Position numbers and translations under genes: made by a program | From: Paludibaculum fermentans | Lineage (GTDB): Bacteria; Acidobacteriota; Terriglobia; Bryobacterales; Bryobacteraceae | Direction: 5' to 3' | Assembly: GCF_015277775.1 (NCBI RefSeq) | Contig: NZ_CP063849.1 | Coordinates: forward strand, 8,509,501 to 8,573,500 | Length of the DNA: 64,000 nt | The notes under the pieces: model-generated | The model's database searches: none | What the model saw: the letters and a program-made list of their open reading frames with translations, nothing else | Told to the model about the DNA's origin: nothing | Shown here: in pieces, positions 25,480 through 34,383 of the stretch | Layout of the letters: the number at the start of each line of letters is the position of its first letter | Numbering within the stretch: the first letter of the stretch is position 1

Positions 25480-26565
25480 ATGCATCATATCCGGCACTCC
25501 GCCTCCCTTCTGTTCCTCCTGGCAACCGCCCTCCTCCAGGCGCAACAGCCCTCCGCTGAGCCTCGGCCCACCACGGCCGCTGAGGCGCCCCAACGCGATA
25601 CCAGCTACATCGACGCCCAGGGAACCGCCCACATCACCCGCGTCGTGCCGGTTCCGAAGACCCTCAGTCCCCAGGCGCAACGCTCGCTCAGCCGCCAGGT
25701 GCCCGATCAGGGTCCGCCCCAATCTCTGGCCGAGCGGCGCAAAAGCACCGATGCCTACACCGCCCGAGCTCGCGCGGAATGGACCCGCCTGTGTCCCAAT
25801 CAACTGGTGGAAGACAAAATCGCCGGTGTCCCTGTCCGCATCGTCACCCCGGAAGGAATGCCCGCGTCCAACCAGGACAAGGTTCTGCTCAACCTCCACG
25901 GCGGCGGCTTCAACTCGGATTCCGGCTCCTATACGGAGTCAATTCCCATCGCCTCCTACACGAGGATCAAGGTGGTCGCTGTCCTCTACCGCCTGGCGCC
26001 GGAGCATCCGTTCCCGGCCGCTGTCGATGACTCCATCGCTGTCTACAGGGAGTTGCTGAAGACCTATAAGCCCGGCCGCATCGTGATCTATGGCACTTCG
26101 GCCGGAGCTATTCTCACCGCCCAGGTGGCCGTCCGCCTCAAGCAACTGGGCTTGCCCCAACCCGCCGCGCTCGGCATCTTCAGCGGCATGGGCGACTTCT
26201 CACGCAATGGGGATTCGTTGGCCCTGTTCAGCCTCGGCGGGCTATCCGGACATCTGGAGCCGCCCATCGACGAGCCGCACGACCCCGAATATGCCACCAC
26301 CACCAACCCTCGGGATCCCGTGCTCTCGCCCATCTTCTCTGACCTGCGCGGCCTGCCGCCCACCCTGTTCATCACCAGCGGCCGCGACTTGCTGCTCTCC
26401 GGCACCGTCGATCTCCACCGCGCCTATTACAACGCAGGCGTGGACGCGCGTCTGGTGGTCTTCGACGCGCTGCCCCACGCCTTCTGGTACAACCCGAATC
26501 TGCCGGAGGCCATCGAGGCCAATCACATAATGGCCGGCTTCTTCCTCCAGCAGTTGATGAAATGA
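25480..26565 (+). CDS. alpha/beta hydrolase, hormone-sensitive-lipase (family IV) type, secreted
   Basis: The 361-residue protein has a signal peptide (ASLLFLLATALLQAQ), then the HSL-family oxyanion motif in LNLHGGGFNSDSG. Next come YRLAPEHPFPAAVDD and the nucleophile elbow in IVIYGTSAGAILT (GTSAG). ITSGRDLLLSGTVD and ALPHAFWYN provide the expected Asp and His. It should hydrolyse short acyl esters, perhaps acetyl groups on glycans given the hydrolases nearby; this is inference. It is divergent from the second GH92 gene and convergent with rubrerythrin. Confidence 0.9.
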   Translation: MHHIRHSASLLFLLATALLQAQQPSAEPRPTTAAEAPQRDTSYIDAQGTAHITRVVPVPKTLSPQAQRSLSRQVPDQGPPQSLAERRKSTDAYTARARAEWTRLCPNQLVEDKIAGVPVRIVTPEGMPASNQDKVLLNLHGGGFNSDSGSYTESIPIASYTRIKVVAVLYRLAPEHPFPAAVDDSIAVYRELLKTYKPGRIVIYGTSAGAILTAQVAVRLKQLGLPQPAALGIFSGMGDFSRNGDSLALFSLGGLSGHLEPPIDEPHDPEYATTTNPRDPVLSPIFSDLRGLPPTLFITSGRDLLLSGTVDLHRAYYNAGVDARLVVFDALPHAFWYNPNLPEAIEANHIMAGFFLQQLMK

Positions 26566-26588
26566 CCCGCCGCCGCCTTCGCGACTGA

Positions 26589-27089
26589 CTAGCCAACCAG
26601 GCTGAACCGCTCCGCCTTCGCGCCGCAGATCGGGCACGCAGCCGGCGGCTGCCCGAACTCGATGTGGCCGCACATCGGACACAGGTAGAAGTTCAGCTCC
26701 GTCAGGTCCTTCCCCTCCGCCACCGCCTGCAAGGCGAGCTTGTAAAGTTCGGCATGCACCGCTTCGGCCTTCATCGCGAAGCCGAACATGACCCGTGCGC
26801 GGTGGTTCTCCTTCTGCGCTTCCTCCAGCATCGGCGGGTACATCGTGGTGAACTCATAGGTCTCACCTTCAATGGCGGACTGCAGGTTGTCCTTCGTGGT
26901 GCCTACGCCGTCCATGTTCCGGAAATGCGCTTCGGCGTGAATCCGCTCCGCTTCCGCGGCGGTCCGGAACAGCTTCGCCACATTGGGAAATCCATCGGTC
27001 TCGGCCCGCTTGGCAAACGCGCGGTACTTCTGGTGCGCCTGGCTCTCGCCGGAGAATGCTTCCTTCAGATTGTCAGTAGTATTGCTCAT
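26589..27089 (-). CDS. rubrerythrin
   Basis: The 166-residue protein has the rubrerythrin layout: a ferritin-like diiron domain with EAFSGESQAHQKY, AEAERIHAEAHFR, EGETYEFTTMYPPM and MKAEAVHAELYK. A C-terminal rubredoxin-like FeS(Cys4) knuckle follows, CPMCG and CPICGAK. It reduces peroxide in the cytoplasm using rubredoxin or NADH-linked electrons. ATG 27089 has AAGGA about ten bases upstream and matches the family start. No partner redox gene is adjacent. Confidence 0.95.
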   Translation of the reverse strand: MSNTTDNLKEAFSGESQAHQKYRAFAKRAETDGFPNVAKLFRTAAEAERIHAEAHFRNMDGVGTTKDNLQSAIEGETYEFTTMYPPMLEEAQKENHRARVMFGFAMKAEAVHAELYKLALQAVAEGKDLTELNFYLCPMCGHIEFGQPPAACPICGAKAERFSLVG

Positions 27090-27316
27090 CGTGAATACCG
27101 TCCTTATTGAGGTGTAAGAAGACGAAACCTGCCGCGCCCAATCGCGAGACCCAGGTGTCATTACGGCTTGAGCATATCACGGGCAAGCAGTGTAATCAGG
27201 CCTTAATATCGATAACAAAGGCTCCGAACGCCCGGCCGTGACTGGTTTGGGCCAGGCTCACGCGCGCTCCCCTTCAGCGCTCTGCTTCTCGATGGACACC
27301 TGCCCGGATGGCCGGG

Positions 27317-28693
27317 CTACGAGTAGAACTCCTTGCGGTGCTCTTCGGCATACGTCTTCAGGCGCGCCGCCACCTCGGGATACTGTTCGATCACATTCAC
27401 CGTCTCGAACGGGTCCTTCTCCATGTCGAACAGGGAAAGCTCGATCGAGGCCTGCCGGAACCTGCCCGGCTTTCCATCGTTGCCCGCCTCGATCAGCGTT
27501 CGGTAGTTGTGCGGCACGTGCAGTTTCCAGTGCCCATCGCCGCTGATCACCCCTTCGAAATTGGGCCCCGTGCAGAAGGCGTAGTAGTCGTGCGGATTCC
27601 TGGCCCCCGGCTTGTCCACAATGAGATCCCAAACGTTCCTGCCGTCAATCGGGTTCTTTGGCAGCGGAGCCCCGGCCAGACCCGCAAACGTGGGCAGCAG
27701 GTCAATCGAGCTGAACGCCTTCACCGACGCCGAACCCGCCTGGATCCGGCCCGGATACCGCATGATGCACGCGCTGCGGGTTCCGCCATCGAAACCGGTT
27801 CCCTTCGCCTCCCGGAACGGAGTCGCACCCGCATGGTTGCCGTACGATGTCCACGGACCATTGTCCGAGGTGAAGACGAGCAGCGTGTTGTCCTCCACCC
27901 CGTTCTGGCGCAGAGCCTTCGTGATCTCTCCGACTGACCAGTCGATCTCCATCATCACGTCGCCATAGACGCCGGCGCCCGATTTCCCTTTGAACTTCTC
28001 GCTCCGGAACAGGGGCACATGCGGCATGGAGTGCGGCACATAGAGAAAGAATGGATTGGCCTTGCTGCGTTGGATGAAGTCGACCGCGTGCTCCGTGTAC
28101 CACGTCGTCAGCATCGGCTGGTGCTCCGGCGTCATGCGCGGGATCTTTACCTGGCCGTTCTCCCAGAACTGCAAGGGGAACTTGCTGTAGGCCTGGGGGT
28201 TCTCCGGATGAAACTCCCACATGTCGTTCGAGTACATCAGGCCGCACGATTCATCGAAGCCTCGAGCCGGCGGACGCGTCTCCGGCTGGTCGCCCACGTG
28301 CCACTTGCCGAAGACCGCGGTGCGGTAGTTCTTCGCCTGCAGCACCTGGCCCATCGTGGCGAAGCCGGGATCGAGCCCCCGAGCTCCTGGTCCGTGCGCT
28401 CCAAAGACCTTGGTGCGTCCGGGATAGCACCCGCTCAGCAGCGCCGAGCGCGACGCCGAACAAACCGCCTGCGGCACATAGAAGTTGTTAAAGCGGCAGC
28501 CCTCGCTCGCCAGCCGCTCGACATTCGGTGTCGGGTAGTTGGGGTGCCCGAATGGCTTGAAGTCAGCCCAGCCCGAATCGTCCAGGAAGATGAGCACGAT
28601 GTTCGGCGCGCTCGCGGCGCGCACCGCCTGTGGAAGGCCCAGCGAGGTGATGCCGGCGAAGGCCGTTTTCTGGAGGAAGTCTCTGCGGTTCAT
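27317..28693 (-). CDS. arylsulfatase-family sulfatase, Tat-exported
   Basis: The 458-residue sulfatase starts with MNRRDFLQKTAFAGI, a twin-arginine signal. PNIVLIFLDDSGWAD gives the metal-binding aspartates D38-D39. AVCSASRSALLSG is the C-x-A-x-R formylglycine site (C78). Later EIDWSVGEITKAL and VFTSDNGPWTSYG complete the metal site. The Cys type needs a formylglycine-generating enzyme, which is not in the window. Substrate is unknown, but sulfated glycans fit the glycosidases nearby. A 6-bp hairpin (27302-27317) overlaps the stop codon. Confidence 0.94.
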   Translation of the reverse strand: MNRRDFLQKTAFAGITSLGLPQAVRAASAPNIVLIFLDDSGWADFKPFGHPNYPTPNVERLASEGCRFNNFYVPQAVCSASRSALLSGCYPGRTKVFGAHGPGARGLDPGFATMGQVLQAKNYRTAVFGKWHVGDQPETRPPARGFDESCGLMYSNDMWEFHPENPQAYSKFPLQFWENGQVKIPRMTPEHQPMLTTWYTEHAVDFIQRSKANPFFLYVPHSMPHVPLFRSEKFKGKSGAGVYGDVMMEIDWSVGEITKALRQNGVEDNTLLVFTSDNGPWTSYGNHAGATPFREAKGTGFDGGTRSACIMRYPGRIQAGSASVKAFSSIDLLPTFAGLAGAPLPKNPIDGRNVWDLIVDKPGARNPHDYYAFCTGPNFEGVISGDGHWKLHVPHNYRTLIEAGNDGKPGRFRQASIELSLFDMEKDPFETVNVIEQYPEVAARLKTYAEEHRKEFYS

Positions 28694-28843
28694 CTTGGTG
28701 CCGCCTCAGAATATCAGGCGCCGGACCCGCCCGCATCGGCCAGCAGTGCGGGACGGAGGCTTCGCGAGGTATCCTTTACAGTCAGGTTGCTCCAGGCGGG
28801 AGGACGCTTGGAGCCCACTCTCTGAAAGCAGACTAGCCGACGC

Positions 28844-30028
28844 GTGAAGACGCTGTACATCGCGTTCGACATCTTTCCCCGCGCCAAAGGGTCTTCGAGC
28901 CACATCGCCTCGATGGTCACGGCGCTGGAGCGGACCTTTGGCGCCGTGGAGCTGATCTGCCTCGGCACGCCCGAAATGCCGGCCTACCAGCGCGAAGGCG
29001 GCATCGAGATCTACCGCTTCCGCAAGCTCCATCGCGACCTGCTCGCGCGTGCCACCGCGTTCGCTCAGTTCGTGGCTCAGCGCGTCCATAGCCTGCGCGG
29101 CAGCCTCACCCTGTCCGTCTTTCGCGACCCGTGGGGCGGCTATCCGCTGCTGCGTGCAACGCCCGGGTGTCCTGTCATCTTTGAAGTGAATGCACTCCCC
29201 ACCTGGGAACTCGGCTATTCGCGGCCGGCGCTCGCCGCCAACGCGGCTTTGAGGGCCAAACTCGGAGACATGGAACGGCGTTGCCTGCGCGAGGCCGCCC
29301 GCGTACTGTGCGTCTCTTCCGTCACGCGGGATGCCCTCGCCGGATTGGGCGTCCACCGTGCGAAGATCGACGTAATCCCCAACGAGGCGCGCGACTTGTT
29401 CTTCGCGCCGCCCGGCGGGCCCTCCCCCATTCCGGCGCTGGACTCCGGCAAATGGTTTGCCTATATCGGTAGCCTGCAGTCCTGGCAGGGCGTGGAAGCG
29501 ATCATCGATGCCTTCGCGCTGGCGGCGCCGGATTGCGAGGACAGCCGGATGCTGATTCTTCACAGCGGCCAGGCCCGTCTGGCACGGCCCGTCGAGCGCG
29601 CCATCGCCCGCCGCCAGTTGGGCGGCCGGATCCTGCTGCACCCTCCTCTCGATCCGGAAGGTGTGGCCGGGGTGCTCCAGCGGGTGCGCTTCACCGTGGT
29701 GCCGCTGGCCGATACGCCGCGCAACACGGTGCAGGGCTGCTGCCCGGTGAAGATGATAGAATCCATGGCCGCTGCCGCGCCGGTGATCGCGTCCGATCTC
29801 GCCGTGTGCCGGGAGTGGTTGCAGGATGGCACGGAAGGTTTGCTGGCGGCCCCGGGCGGCACTCGGGATTGGGCCCTGGCGATCCGGCGCCTGATGCGGG
29901 ATGAGCCCTTGCGGCGGAGTCTCAGCCAGGGCGCCCGCCGGCGCGCCGAGGCGTGCTTTGCGCCGCCGGTCATCCAGCGGCAATTAGAGCAGCAGTTTCT
30001 GACCGCAGCAGGAGGAGGCAATCGATGA
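28844..30028 (+). CDS. GT4-type glycosyltransferase (first of a five-gene overlapping run)
   Basis: The 394-residue GT-B enzyme begins with GTG: VKTLYIAFDIFPRAKGSSSHI. The C-terminal half has WFAYIGSLQSWQGVEAIIDAF, GRILLHPPLDPEGVAGVLQ and KMIESMAAAAPVIASDLAV, the nucleotide-sugar region of GT4. It transfers a sugar from an NDP-sugar to a surface glycan or lipid at the cytoplasmic membrane face. Its TGA overlaps the next gene's ATG (ATGA at 30025-30028) with GGAGGAGG ahead, so translation is coupled through 33291. Donor and acceptor are unknown. Confidence 0.88.
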   Translation: MKTLYIAFDIFPRAKGSSSHIASMVTALERTFGAVELICLGTPEMPAYQREGGIEIYRFRKLHRDLLARATAFAQFVAQRVHSLRGSLTLSVFRDPWGGYPLLRATPGCPVIFEVNALPTWELGYSRPALAANAALRAKLGDMERRCLREAARVLCVSSVTRDALAGLGVHRAKIDVIPNEARDLFFAPPGGPSPIPALDSGKWFAYIGSLQSWQGVEAIIDAFALAAPDCEDSRMLILHSGQARLARPVERAIARRQLGGRILLHPPLDPEGVAGVLQRVRFTVVPLADTPRNTVQGCCPVKMIESMAAAAPVIASDLAVCREWLQDGTEGLLAAPGGTRDWALAIRRLMRDEPLRRSLSQGARRRAEACFAPPVIQRQLEQQFLTAAGGGNR

Positions 30029-30945
30029 CTGAGGCACCGCCGGCCGTGGCGCGCGGCCGATTCAAGGGATTTTCCCCGGAGGCGCTGGCCGCCATCCAGA
30101 CACGGAGTATCACTGGTTCCTGGGAACTTCGCAAGCTCCTCAAGGTGATGACGGAGCTTTCCCACTTCGACGAGGTCAACGACGCCGCGATCAAAAAGGC
30201 CAAGACCCGCATGATGGTGTGCATCTTCGCGGCGGTATTCTGCTTCGTCATCGCCTTCTTTTTGATGGCCTTCACTGAGTCCTTGTGGAGCTTTCTGTTG
30301 CCGCTGGCCGTCGGCGGCGCGGCCGCGTTCTTCGGCATCAACTATTCGCGGCTGAAGAAAGCAGACCTCATCAACGACTTCCGGCTGTGTCTCCAGCCGG
30401 GACTGCGCGACGTGGCCCAGGACCTGGACCCCGAGAAGAAGATCCGCGTCCGGATGGACCTCGCCGGGCCGGTCCAAAGTAAGCAGAAGTCCAAGCAGAA
30501 CCTGCCTCCAGGACGGTTCGTCAAGGTGACCGAAACCATCTTTGAGGACCCGTGGTGCGAGGTGCGGCTGCCCCTGGTGGATGGCAGCACCGCGCTGCTG
30601 GAGTTCGACGTGGAGTGGACCAAGATCGAGCGGGAACGCCGCAACGGCCGCGGCAAGATCAAATCCAAGACGAAGTGGCGCAAGAAGTGCGCCGCGTCGG
30701 CGACCCTGCTGCCGCCCGCGCCGGCCAGTTGGAACGAAGCTGCATTGCGGGCCCGTCTGGATCCGCGAAAGGAGAAGGCACAGTTGCTCGAGAAAGACGG
30801 TGTCACGGGCGCAAGGCTGCAACGGCATTGGGTGTTCAAGGGAGCCGATGATCCGCCGCCGGAGGCGCCGCCGGCCCGCGAAGTGGTGGGCCTGCTGCTT
30901 CGGCTTTACTCCGCGCTGGCTCGCGGCAGCGAGGCCTCCAAATGA
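30025..30945 (+). CDS. two-TM protein of unknown function in glycosyltransferase run
   Basis: I do not recognise this 306-residue protein. A helical N-terminus (SPEALAAIQTRSITGSWELRKLLKVM) is followed by a hydrophobic hairpin at about 62-100 (FAAVFCFVIAFFLMAF and FLLPLAVGGAAAFFGI). A large, basic cytoplasmic part follows with KSKQKSKQNLPPG, a beta-rich middle (ALLEFDVEWTKIERERR) and a C-terminal LLLRLYSALARG. It overlaps its neighbours by 4 nt on each side, so it should be made in step with the glycosyltransferases. A membrane scaffold or polymerisation factor is a guess. The upstream Shine-Dalgarno is very strong. Confidence 0.78.
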   Translation: MTEAPPAVARGRFKGFSPEALAAIQTRSITGSWELRKLLKVMTELSHFDEVNDAAIKKAKTRMMVCIFAAVFCFVIAFFLMAFTESLWSFLLPLAVGGAAAFFGINYSRLKKADLINDFRLCLQPGLRDVAQDLDPEKKIRVRMDLAGPVQSKQKSKQNLPPGRFVKVTETIFEDPWCEVRLPLVDGSTALLEFDVEWTKIERERRNGRGKIKSKTKWRKKCAASATLLPPAPASWNEAALRARLDPRKEKAQLLEKDGVTGARLQRHWVFKGADDPPPEAPPAREVVGLLLRLYSALARGSEASK

Positions 30946-31277
30946 GCTGCCAGGCACAAGTTGGTCTTCTGGTCCTGCGTGTTTGCGGCCAGCCTGCGAT
31001 GGGCGCCTGTTCGAGCTGCGGACTGCCGCTATGCGGGCTCCACCTCGGAGCGGGCACGTGCCCCTCGTGCATGCTCACCCGCGGAAATCCCGAGGAGAAC
31101 GACCTCACCCGGGAGGCGGCCAATCGCCATCAATACTACGAGACCTACGGCGGAGGGCATCAGTATGGCGACGCCCGTTTCTTCAATGAAGGCGACAGGC
31201 AGTCGCTGCACCCCGCCGCCGCGGGCTTTGCCGCCACCACCGGGCACTCCGACGACTACGATCCCTTCGAAACATAA
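30942..31277 (+). CDS. small B-box-like zinc-binding protein
   Basis: The 111-residue protein carries cysteines at 3, 15, 23, 26, 31, 40 and 43 with His at 34. The spacing C23-x2-C26, C31-x2-H34, C40-x2-C43 looks like a B-box or treble-clef zinc finger. The remaining half (about 50-111) is polar, Tyr/Gly-rich and likely disordered (HQYYETYGGGHQYGD). It overlaps the preceding gene by ATGA and the following gene by one base (TAATG). A protein-binding adaptor role is inferred; no enzyme motif is present. Confidence 0.75.
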   Translation: MSCQAQVGLLVLRVCGQPAMGACSSCGLPLCGLHLGAGTCPSCMLTRGNPEENDLTREAANRHQYYETYGGGHQYGDARFFNEGDRQSLHPAAAGFAATTGHSDDYDPFET

Positions 31278-32407
31278 TGCACCGCCTGCTCTGGGTCACT
31301 GAACACTACCCCCCGGTGAAGGGCGGGATGGCCGTAAGTTGTGCCCGCGTGGTGCGAGGCCTGCGCCGGCGCGGGCTTTCGGTGGATCTGCTCGCCCTGA
31401 ATGGCGCGCACGAGCCCGTCGAAGTGCGTCCCACCGACGGCGGCGCGGATCTCCGGATCCGCCGCGACCGGTCGCCCGAGGTTGCGCCCAACCTCGCCTG
31501 GAGCCTCGTGCGCGAACGCCACCTGGCCGATCCTTATTCCGCCATCGTCTCCTTCGGGGCGTCGAAAGCCGGGTTCGTCGGGACCACCTTCGGAGCCTGG
31601 TTGGATCTGCCCAGCCTCGTCATGGTGCGCGGCAACGACCTGGACCGCGACTGGTTTTTGCCCCGCCGCGGAGGCTGGGTGCGGGAAGCCCTCTCGCGCG
31701 CCACGGCCATCGGCGCGGTCTCCACCGAGAAAGTCGAACGCATCGCCCGCCTCTATCCGGGCAAATGCGTGCTGTGGACCCCGAACGGTGTGGATTCGAA
31801 GCGCTGGGAACTGCTGGCCGCGGACGTTCGCCGGCGGGACGAGGTCCGGTCGCTGCTCGACGCCGGGCACCGCCGCATCTGCGGGCTGTTCGGGGAGCTG
31901 AAGTTCAAGAAACGGATCCCCTTCTGGCTGGAAGCCGTGCGCGATGCGGGCCTGCTTTCAAGCATCGCGTTGCTGGTGGTAGGGCAGCTCGACGAGGACA
32001 CCACGCGGATCCTCGACGATCCGGCGATCGCTCCGCGCAGCCTCCGCCTGCCGTTCCTGCCGCAGGCCGAATTGCCTGCGCTCTACTCGGCCTGCGATTT
32101 CGTGGCGATCCCCTCAGCCTTTGAAGGCATGCCCAACGTGCTGCTGGAAGCCGCGGCCTGCGGAGCCGTGCCGCTGGTCTCCGACGCCGGCGCCATGCGC
32201 GATGTCGTGGAAGACGGCGTCACCGGCTTCGTCTTCCGGGCCGAGAACCGCCAGGCCGCCGGCGAGGCGACGCGGCGAGCGTTGGAACTCTCCAGCGAAC
32301 AACTGGCCGCAATGTCCGCTGCCGTCCGCGCCCGGATCCGCGATCGCTTCTCTCCGGAGCGCGAGATTGACACCATCCTCGACCTGATTCACCGGGCCGC
32401 CCCGTGA
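31277..32407 (+). CDS. GT4-type glycosyltransferase
   Basis: The 376-residue enzyme shows the GT4 plan: N-terminal WVTEHYPPVKGGMAVSCARVV, then CVLWTPNGVDSKRWE, LFGELKFKKRIPFWLEAV, and the nucleotide-sugar region LPALYSACDFVAIPSAFEG with PNVLLEAAACGAVPLVSDA. Its ATG shares a base with the stop of the zinc protein, and its stop overlaps the next gene's GTG (GTGA). It likely adds one sugar in the same pathway as the first GT4. Donor and acceptor are not predictable. Confidence 0.92.
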   Translation: MHRLLWVTEHYPPVKGGMAVSCARVVRGLRRRGLSVDLLALNGAHEPVEVRPTDGGADLRIRRDRSPEVAPNLAWSLVRERHLADPYSAIVSFGASKAGFVGTTFGAWLDLPSLVMVRGNDLDRDWFLPRRGGWVREALSRATAIGAVSTEKVERIARLYPGKCVLWTPNGVDSKRWELLAADVRRRDEVRSLLDAGHRRICGLFGELKFKKRIPFWLEAVRDAGLLSSIALLVVGQLDEDTTRILDDPAIAPRSLRLPFLPQAELPALYSACDFVAIPSAFEGMPNVLLEAAACGAVPLVSDAGAMRDVVEDGVTGFVFRAENRQAAGEATRRALELSSEQLAAMSAAVRARIRDRFSPEREIDTILDLIHRAAP

Positions 32408-33291
32408 ACCGGCCGTCCATCCTGTACTGCGCGCCCGGCTCTGGCCTGGGCCATGTCAACCGGGCGCTGGCCGTCTGCCTGGAACTGCAGGAACTCGGCG
32501 TCAGCGCCCAGATCGTCACCAACTCGCCCTTCGCGGCCGGCCTCGCGCAACTGGCCCGGTTCCCCATCACCCGCATCCCGGCGGAGCGTTGGCAGGCCGA
32601 TGTCCGTCACTTCGCCGCCGCGGTCCAACCGGAACTGATGGTCTGCGACACCTTTCCCCGAGGCATGCGCGGCGAATGGAAGGATGGCCTGCCTGTGCCT
32701 GCCATCTACATGGCCCGGCGGCTGAATCCTGAAGCCGTGTCCACCTTTCTCGGCGATCCAGGCTGGCCGGACGGGATCGTCCAGGTCATCGCAGCCGAGG
32801 AACTGTCCGGCGAACACGACGCTGCCCTGGCCGCGAGCAAGGTGCCGGTGGTACACCTGCCGGGCCGGATCCGACTGCGGCCCGGCTTGCTGCCGACGGA
32901 GATTCCTGCGGAGCTGGAGCGCCTCCTCGATACCGGGCGGTGCTGCCTGGTGGTCCACGGCGGGCCCGCCGCGGAAGTGGCTCAGTTGGCCGGCCTGGCG
33001 CGAAAACAGGGTCGACCGGTCGCGATCACCCCTTGGGGCGAACGAATGGAGGGCCTGCCGTCTTTCGAATACTACCCGGCCGGCAACCTCATGGCCCGGG
33101 CGGCGCACGTGTTCACCGGAGCCGGCTATAACGCGATGGCCGACATGATGTTCCTGAGCGAGGCTCATACCGCGGTGGCGTTTCCCCGGCGGTTCGACGA
33201 CCAGGCGGCCAGGCTGGCGTCCTGGCGGCAGGCAGTCCAGGACGGAACGCGTGAGGCGGCGCAGGCGATCGCAGCCGTCTTGGCGGCCTAG
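32404..33291 (+). CDS. UGT/MurG-like glycosyltransferase
   Basis: The 295-residue protein starts with GTG (NRPSILYCAPGSGLGHVNRALAV). The GxGHxxR loop is typical of GT1/GT28 GT-B enzymes. The C-terminal AAHVFTGAGYNAMADMMFL is the family's nucleotide-sugar site. It is short for the family (usually 350-400), with a compact N-domain. It is the last gene of the overlapping run, and the next gene is convergent at 33288. It probably completes the glycan made by the two GT4 enzymes. Confidence 0.85.
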   Translation: MNRPSILYCAPGSGLGHVNRALAVCLELQELGVSAQIVTNSPFAAGLAQLARFPITRIPAERWQADVRHFAAAVQPELMVCDTFPRGMRGEWKDGLPVPAIYMARRLNPEAVSTFLGDPGWPDGIVQVIAAEELSGEHDAALAASKVPVVHLPGRIRLRPGLLPTEIPAELERLLDTGRCCLVVHGGPAAEVAQLAGLARKQGRPVAITPWGERMEGLPSFEYYPAGNLMARAAHVFTGAGYNAMADMMFLSEAHTAVAFPRRFDDQAARLASWRQAVQDGTREAAQAIAAVLAA

Positions 33292-34280
33292 TTCAGCTTG
33301 AGAGTCCCCACCGCGGTCATCCCCGGCCGCACCAGCGTCGACGGGCTGGAGAACTCGACCACCACCTTGCCGTTCTCCACCGACTTCACCGTGGCGGGCA
33401 GCCCGTTGCCCGGCAATTCCGCGATCAGTACCACCGCGGGTTGCCCGGCCTTCAGCCGCTTGAAGACGGGCGGCTCCGGCTCCAGCACGAGCTCGAGTTG
33501 GGACAGGTCGGTGGCGATGGTGATGAGGTCAGGCATGCCCTTGTGCACCTCTTCGCCCGCTGATTTGCCGATGGAGATGACCAGGCCGTCCGCCGGCGCC
33601 AGAAGATCGGCCGAGGACAGGCTCGTCTTCGCCGAGTCAAGATTCTGTATCTTCTCGGCCAGGGTCTTCTTCGCCAGGTCAATGTCCTTGATCACACCCT
33701 GCACCCGGTCCTGCAACGTGTTGGAAAGCGACTGCAGGGTGTCGGATTCCTTCTTGGCCGCCTCGTAGTCCTGCTGGGCCTTCTGATAGGTATTCCGCGG
33801 CGTCGCGCCTTCCGTATTCAGCATCTGCTGGCGCTGGTAGTTGCGCTCCGCCCGCTGGAATTCGATCCGTGCCCGGGAGGCGTCTGCGGCGGCGCGCGAG
33901 TCTTCCAGGCGCGCGGCGATCAACTGGCTCTCCGCTTCGTTCACCTTGGCCTGGGCGCGCTCCACCTCCAGTTCGGCTTCGTGCGCGGTTTCCTTTAAGG
34001 TCTCATTGGCCACGCGTCCCAGGATCTGGCCCTCAAATACCTCGTCGCCGGGCTTGACCGGGAACTCCTCGGCGACACCGTCGAGAGGCGCCGCCACCTG
34101 CACCAGGTTCACGGCGCGGATCGAGCCGGTAAGGTGAACCTCAGTCCCGGGCGGCAACGCGGGTGCGCTCGCCACCTGGACGGACTTGGCTGGTTTTTGA
34201 CGCAGGTAGTAGGTGAGAGCGCCGCCGCCGGCTGCCAGGAAGAGAGTCCCGCCGGCGAACAGAAGCCATTTGCCACGCAT
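33288..34280 (-). CDS. HlyD/MFP-type periplasmic adaptor protein
   Basis: The 330-residue protein has an N-terminal anchor (LLFAGGTLFLAAGGGALTYYL). A biotinyl-lipoyl half (VAAPLDGVAEEFPVKPGDEVFEGQILG) follows, then a long coiled coil at about 95-195, rich in Ala, Glu and Gln. The second lipoyl half (DLLAPADGLVISIGKSAGEEVHKG) and a beta-barrel complete it. Such adaptors join inner-membrane pumps to outer-membrane channels. No pump is next to it, so it is an orphan here. The -10-like TATCAT ends five bases before the ATG and no Shine-Dalgarno is seen, so the mRNA may be leaderless. Confidence 0.88.
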   Translation of the reverse strand: MRGKWLLFAGGTLFLAAGGGALTYYLRQKPAKSVQVASAPALPPGTEVHLTGSIRAVNLVQVAAPLDGVAEEFPVKPGDEVFEGQILGRVANETLKETAHEAELEVERAQAKVNEAESQLIAARLEDSRAAADASRARIEFQRAERNYQRQQMLNTEGATPRNTYQKAQQDYEAAKKESDTLQSLSNTLQDRVQGVIKDIDLAKKTLAEKIQNLDSAKTSLSSADLLAPADGLVISIGKSAGEEVHKGMPDLITIATDLSQLELVLEPEPPVFKRLKAGQPAVVLIAELPGNGLPATVKSVENGKVVVEFSSPSTLVRPGMTAVGTLKLN

Positions 34281-34285
34281 ACTTT

Positions 34286-34291
34286 ATGATA
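34286..34291 (-). promoter_or_regulatory. -10-like element giving a possibly leaderless mRNA for the HlyD gene
   Basis: TATCAT ends only 5 nt before ATG 34280 on the minus strand. Transcription should start at or next to the A of the ATG, and no ribosome binding site is present. Confidence 0.35.
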
Positions 34292-34383
34292 GGCGAGGGT
34301 GGCGGGCCAGGCGTAACAGGTGTGGGGTAGGTGCCTTTTGGGGTCGATTTTTGATAAAGTGTGGCTCTTGGGTAGGAGGCCGC

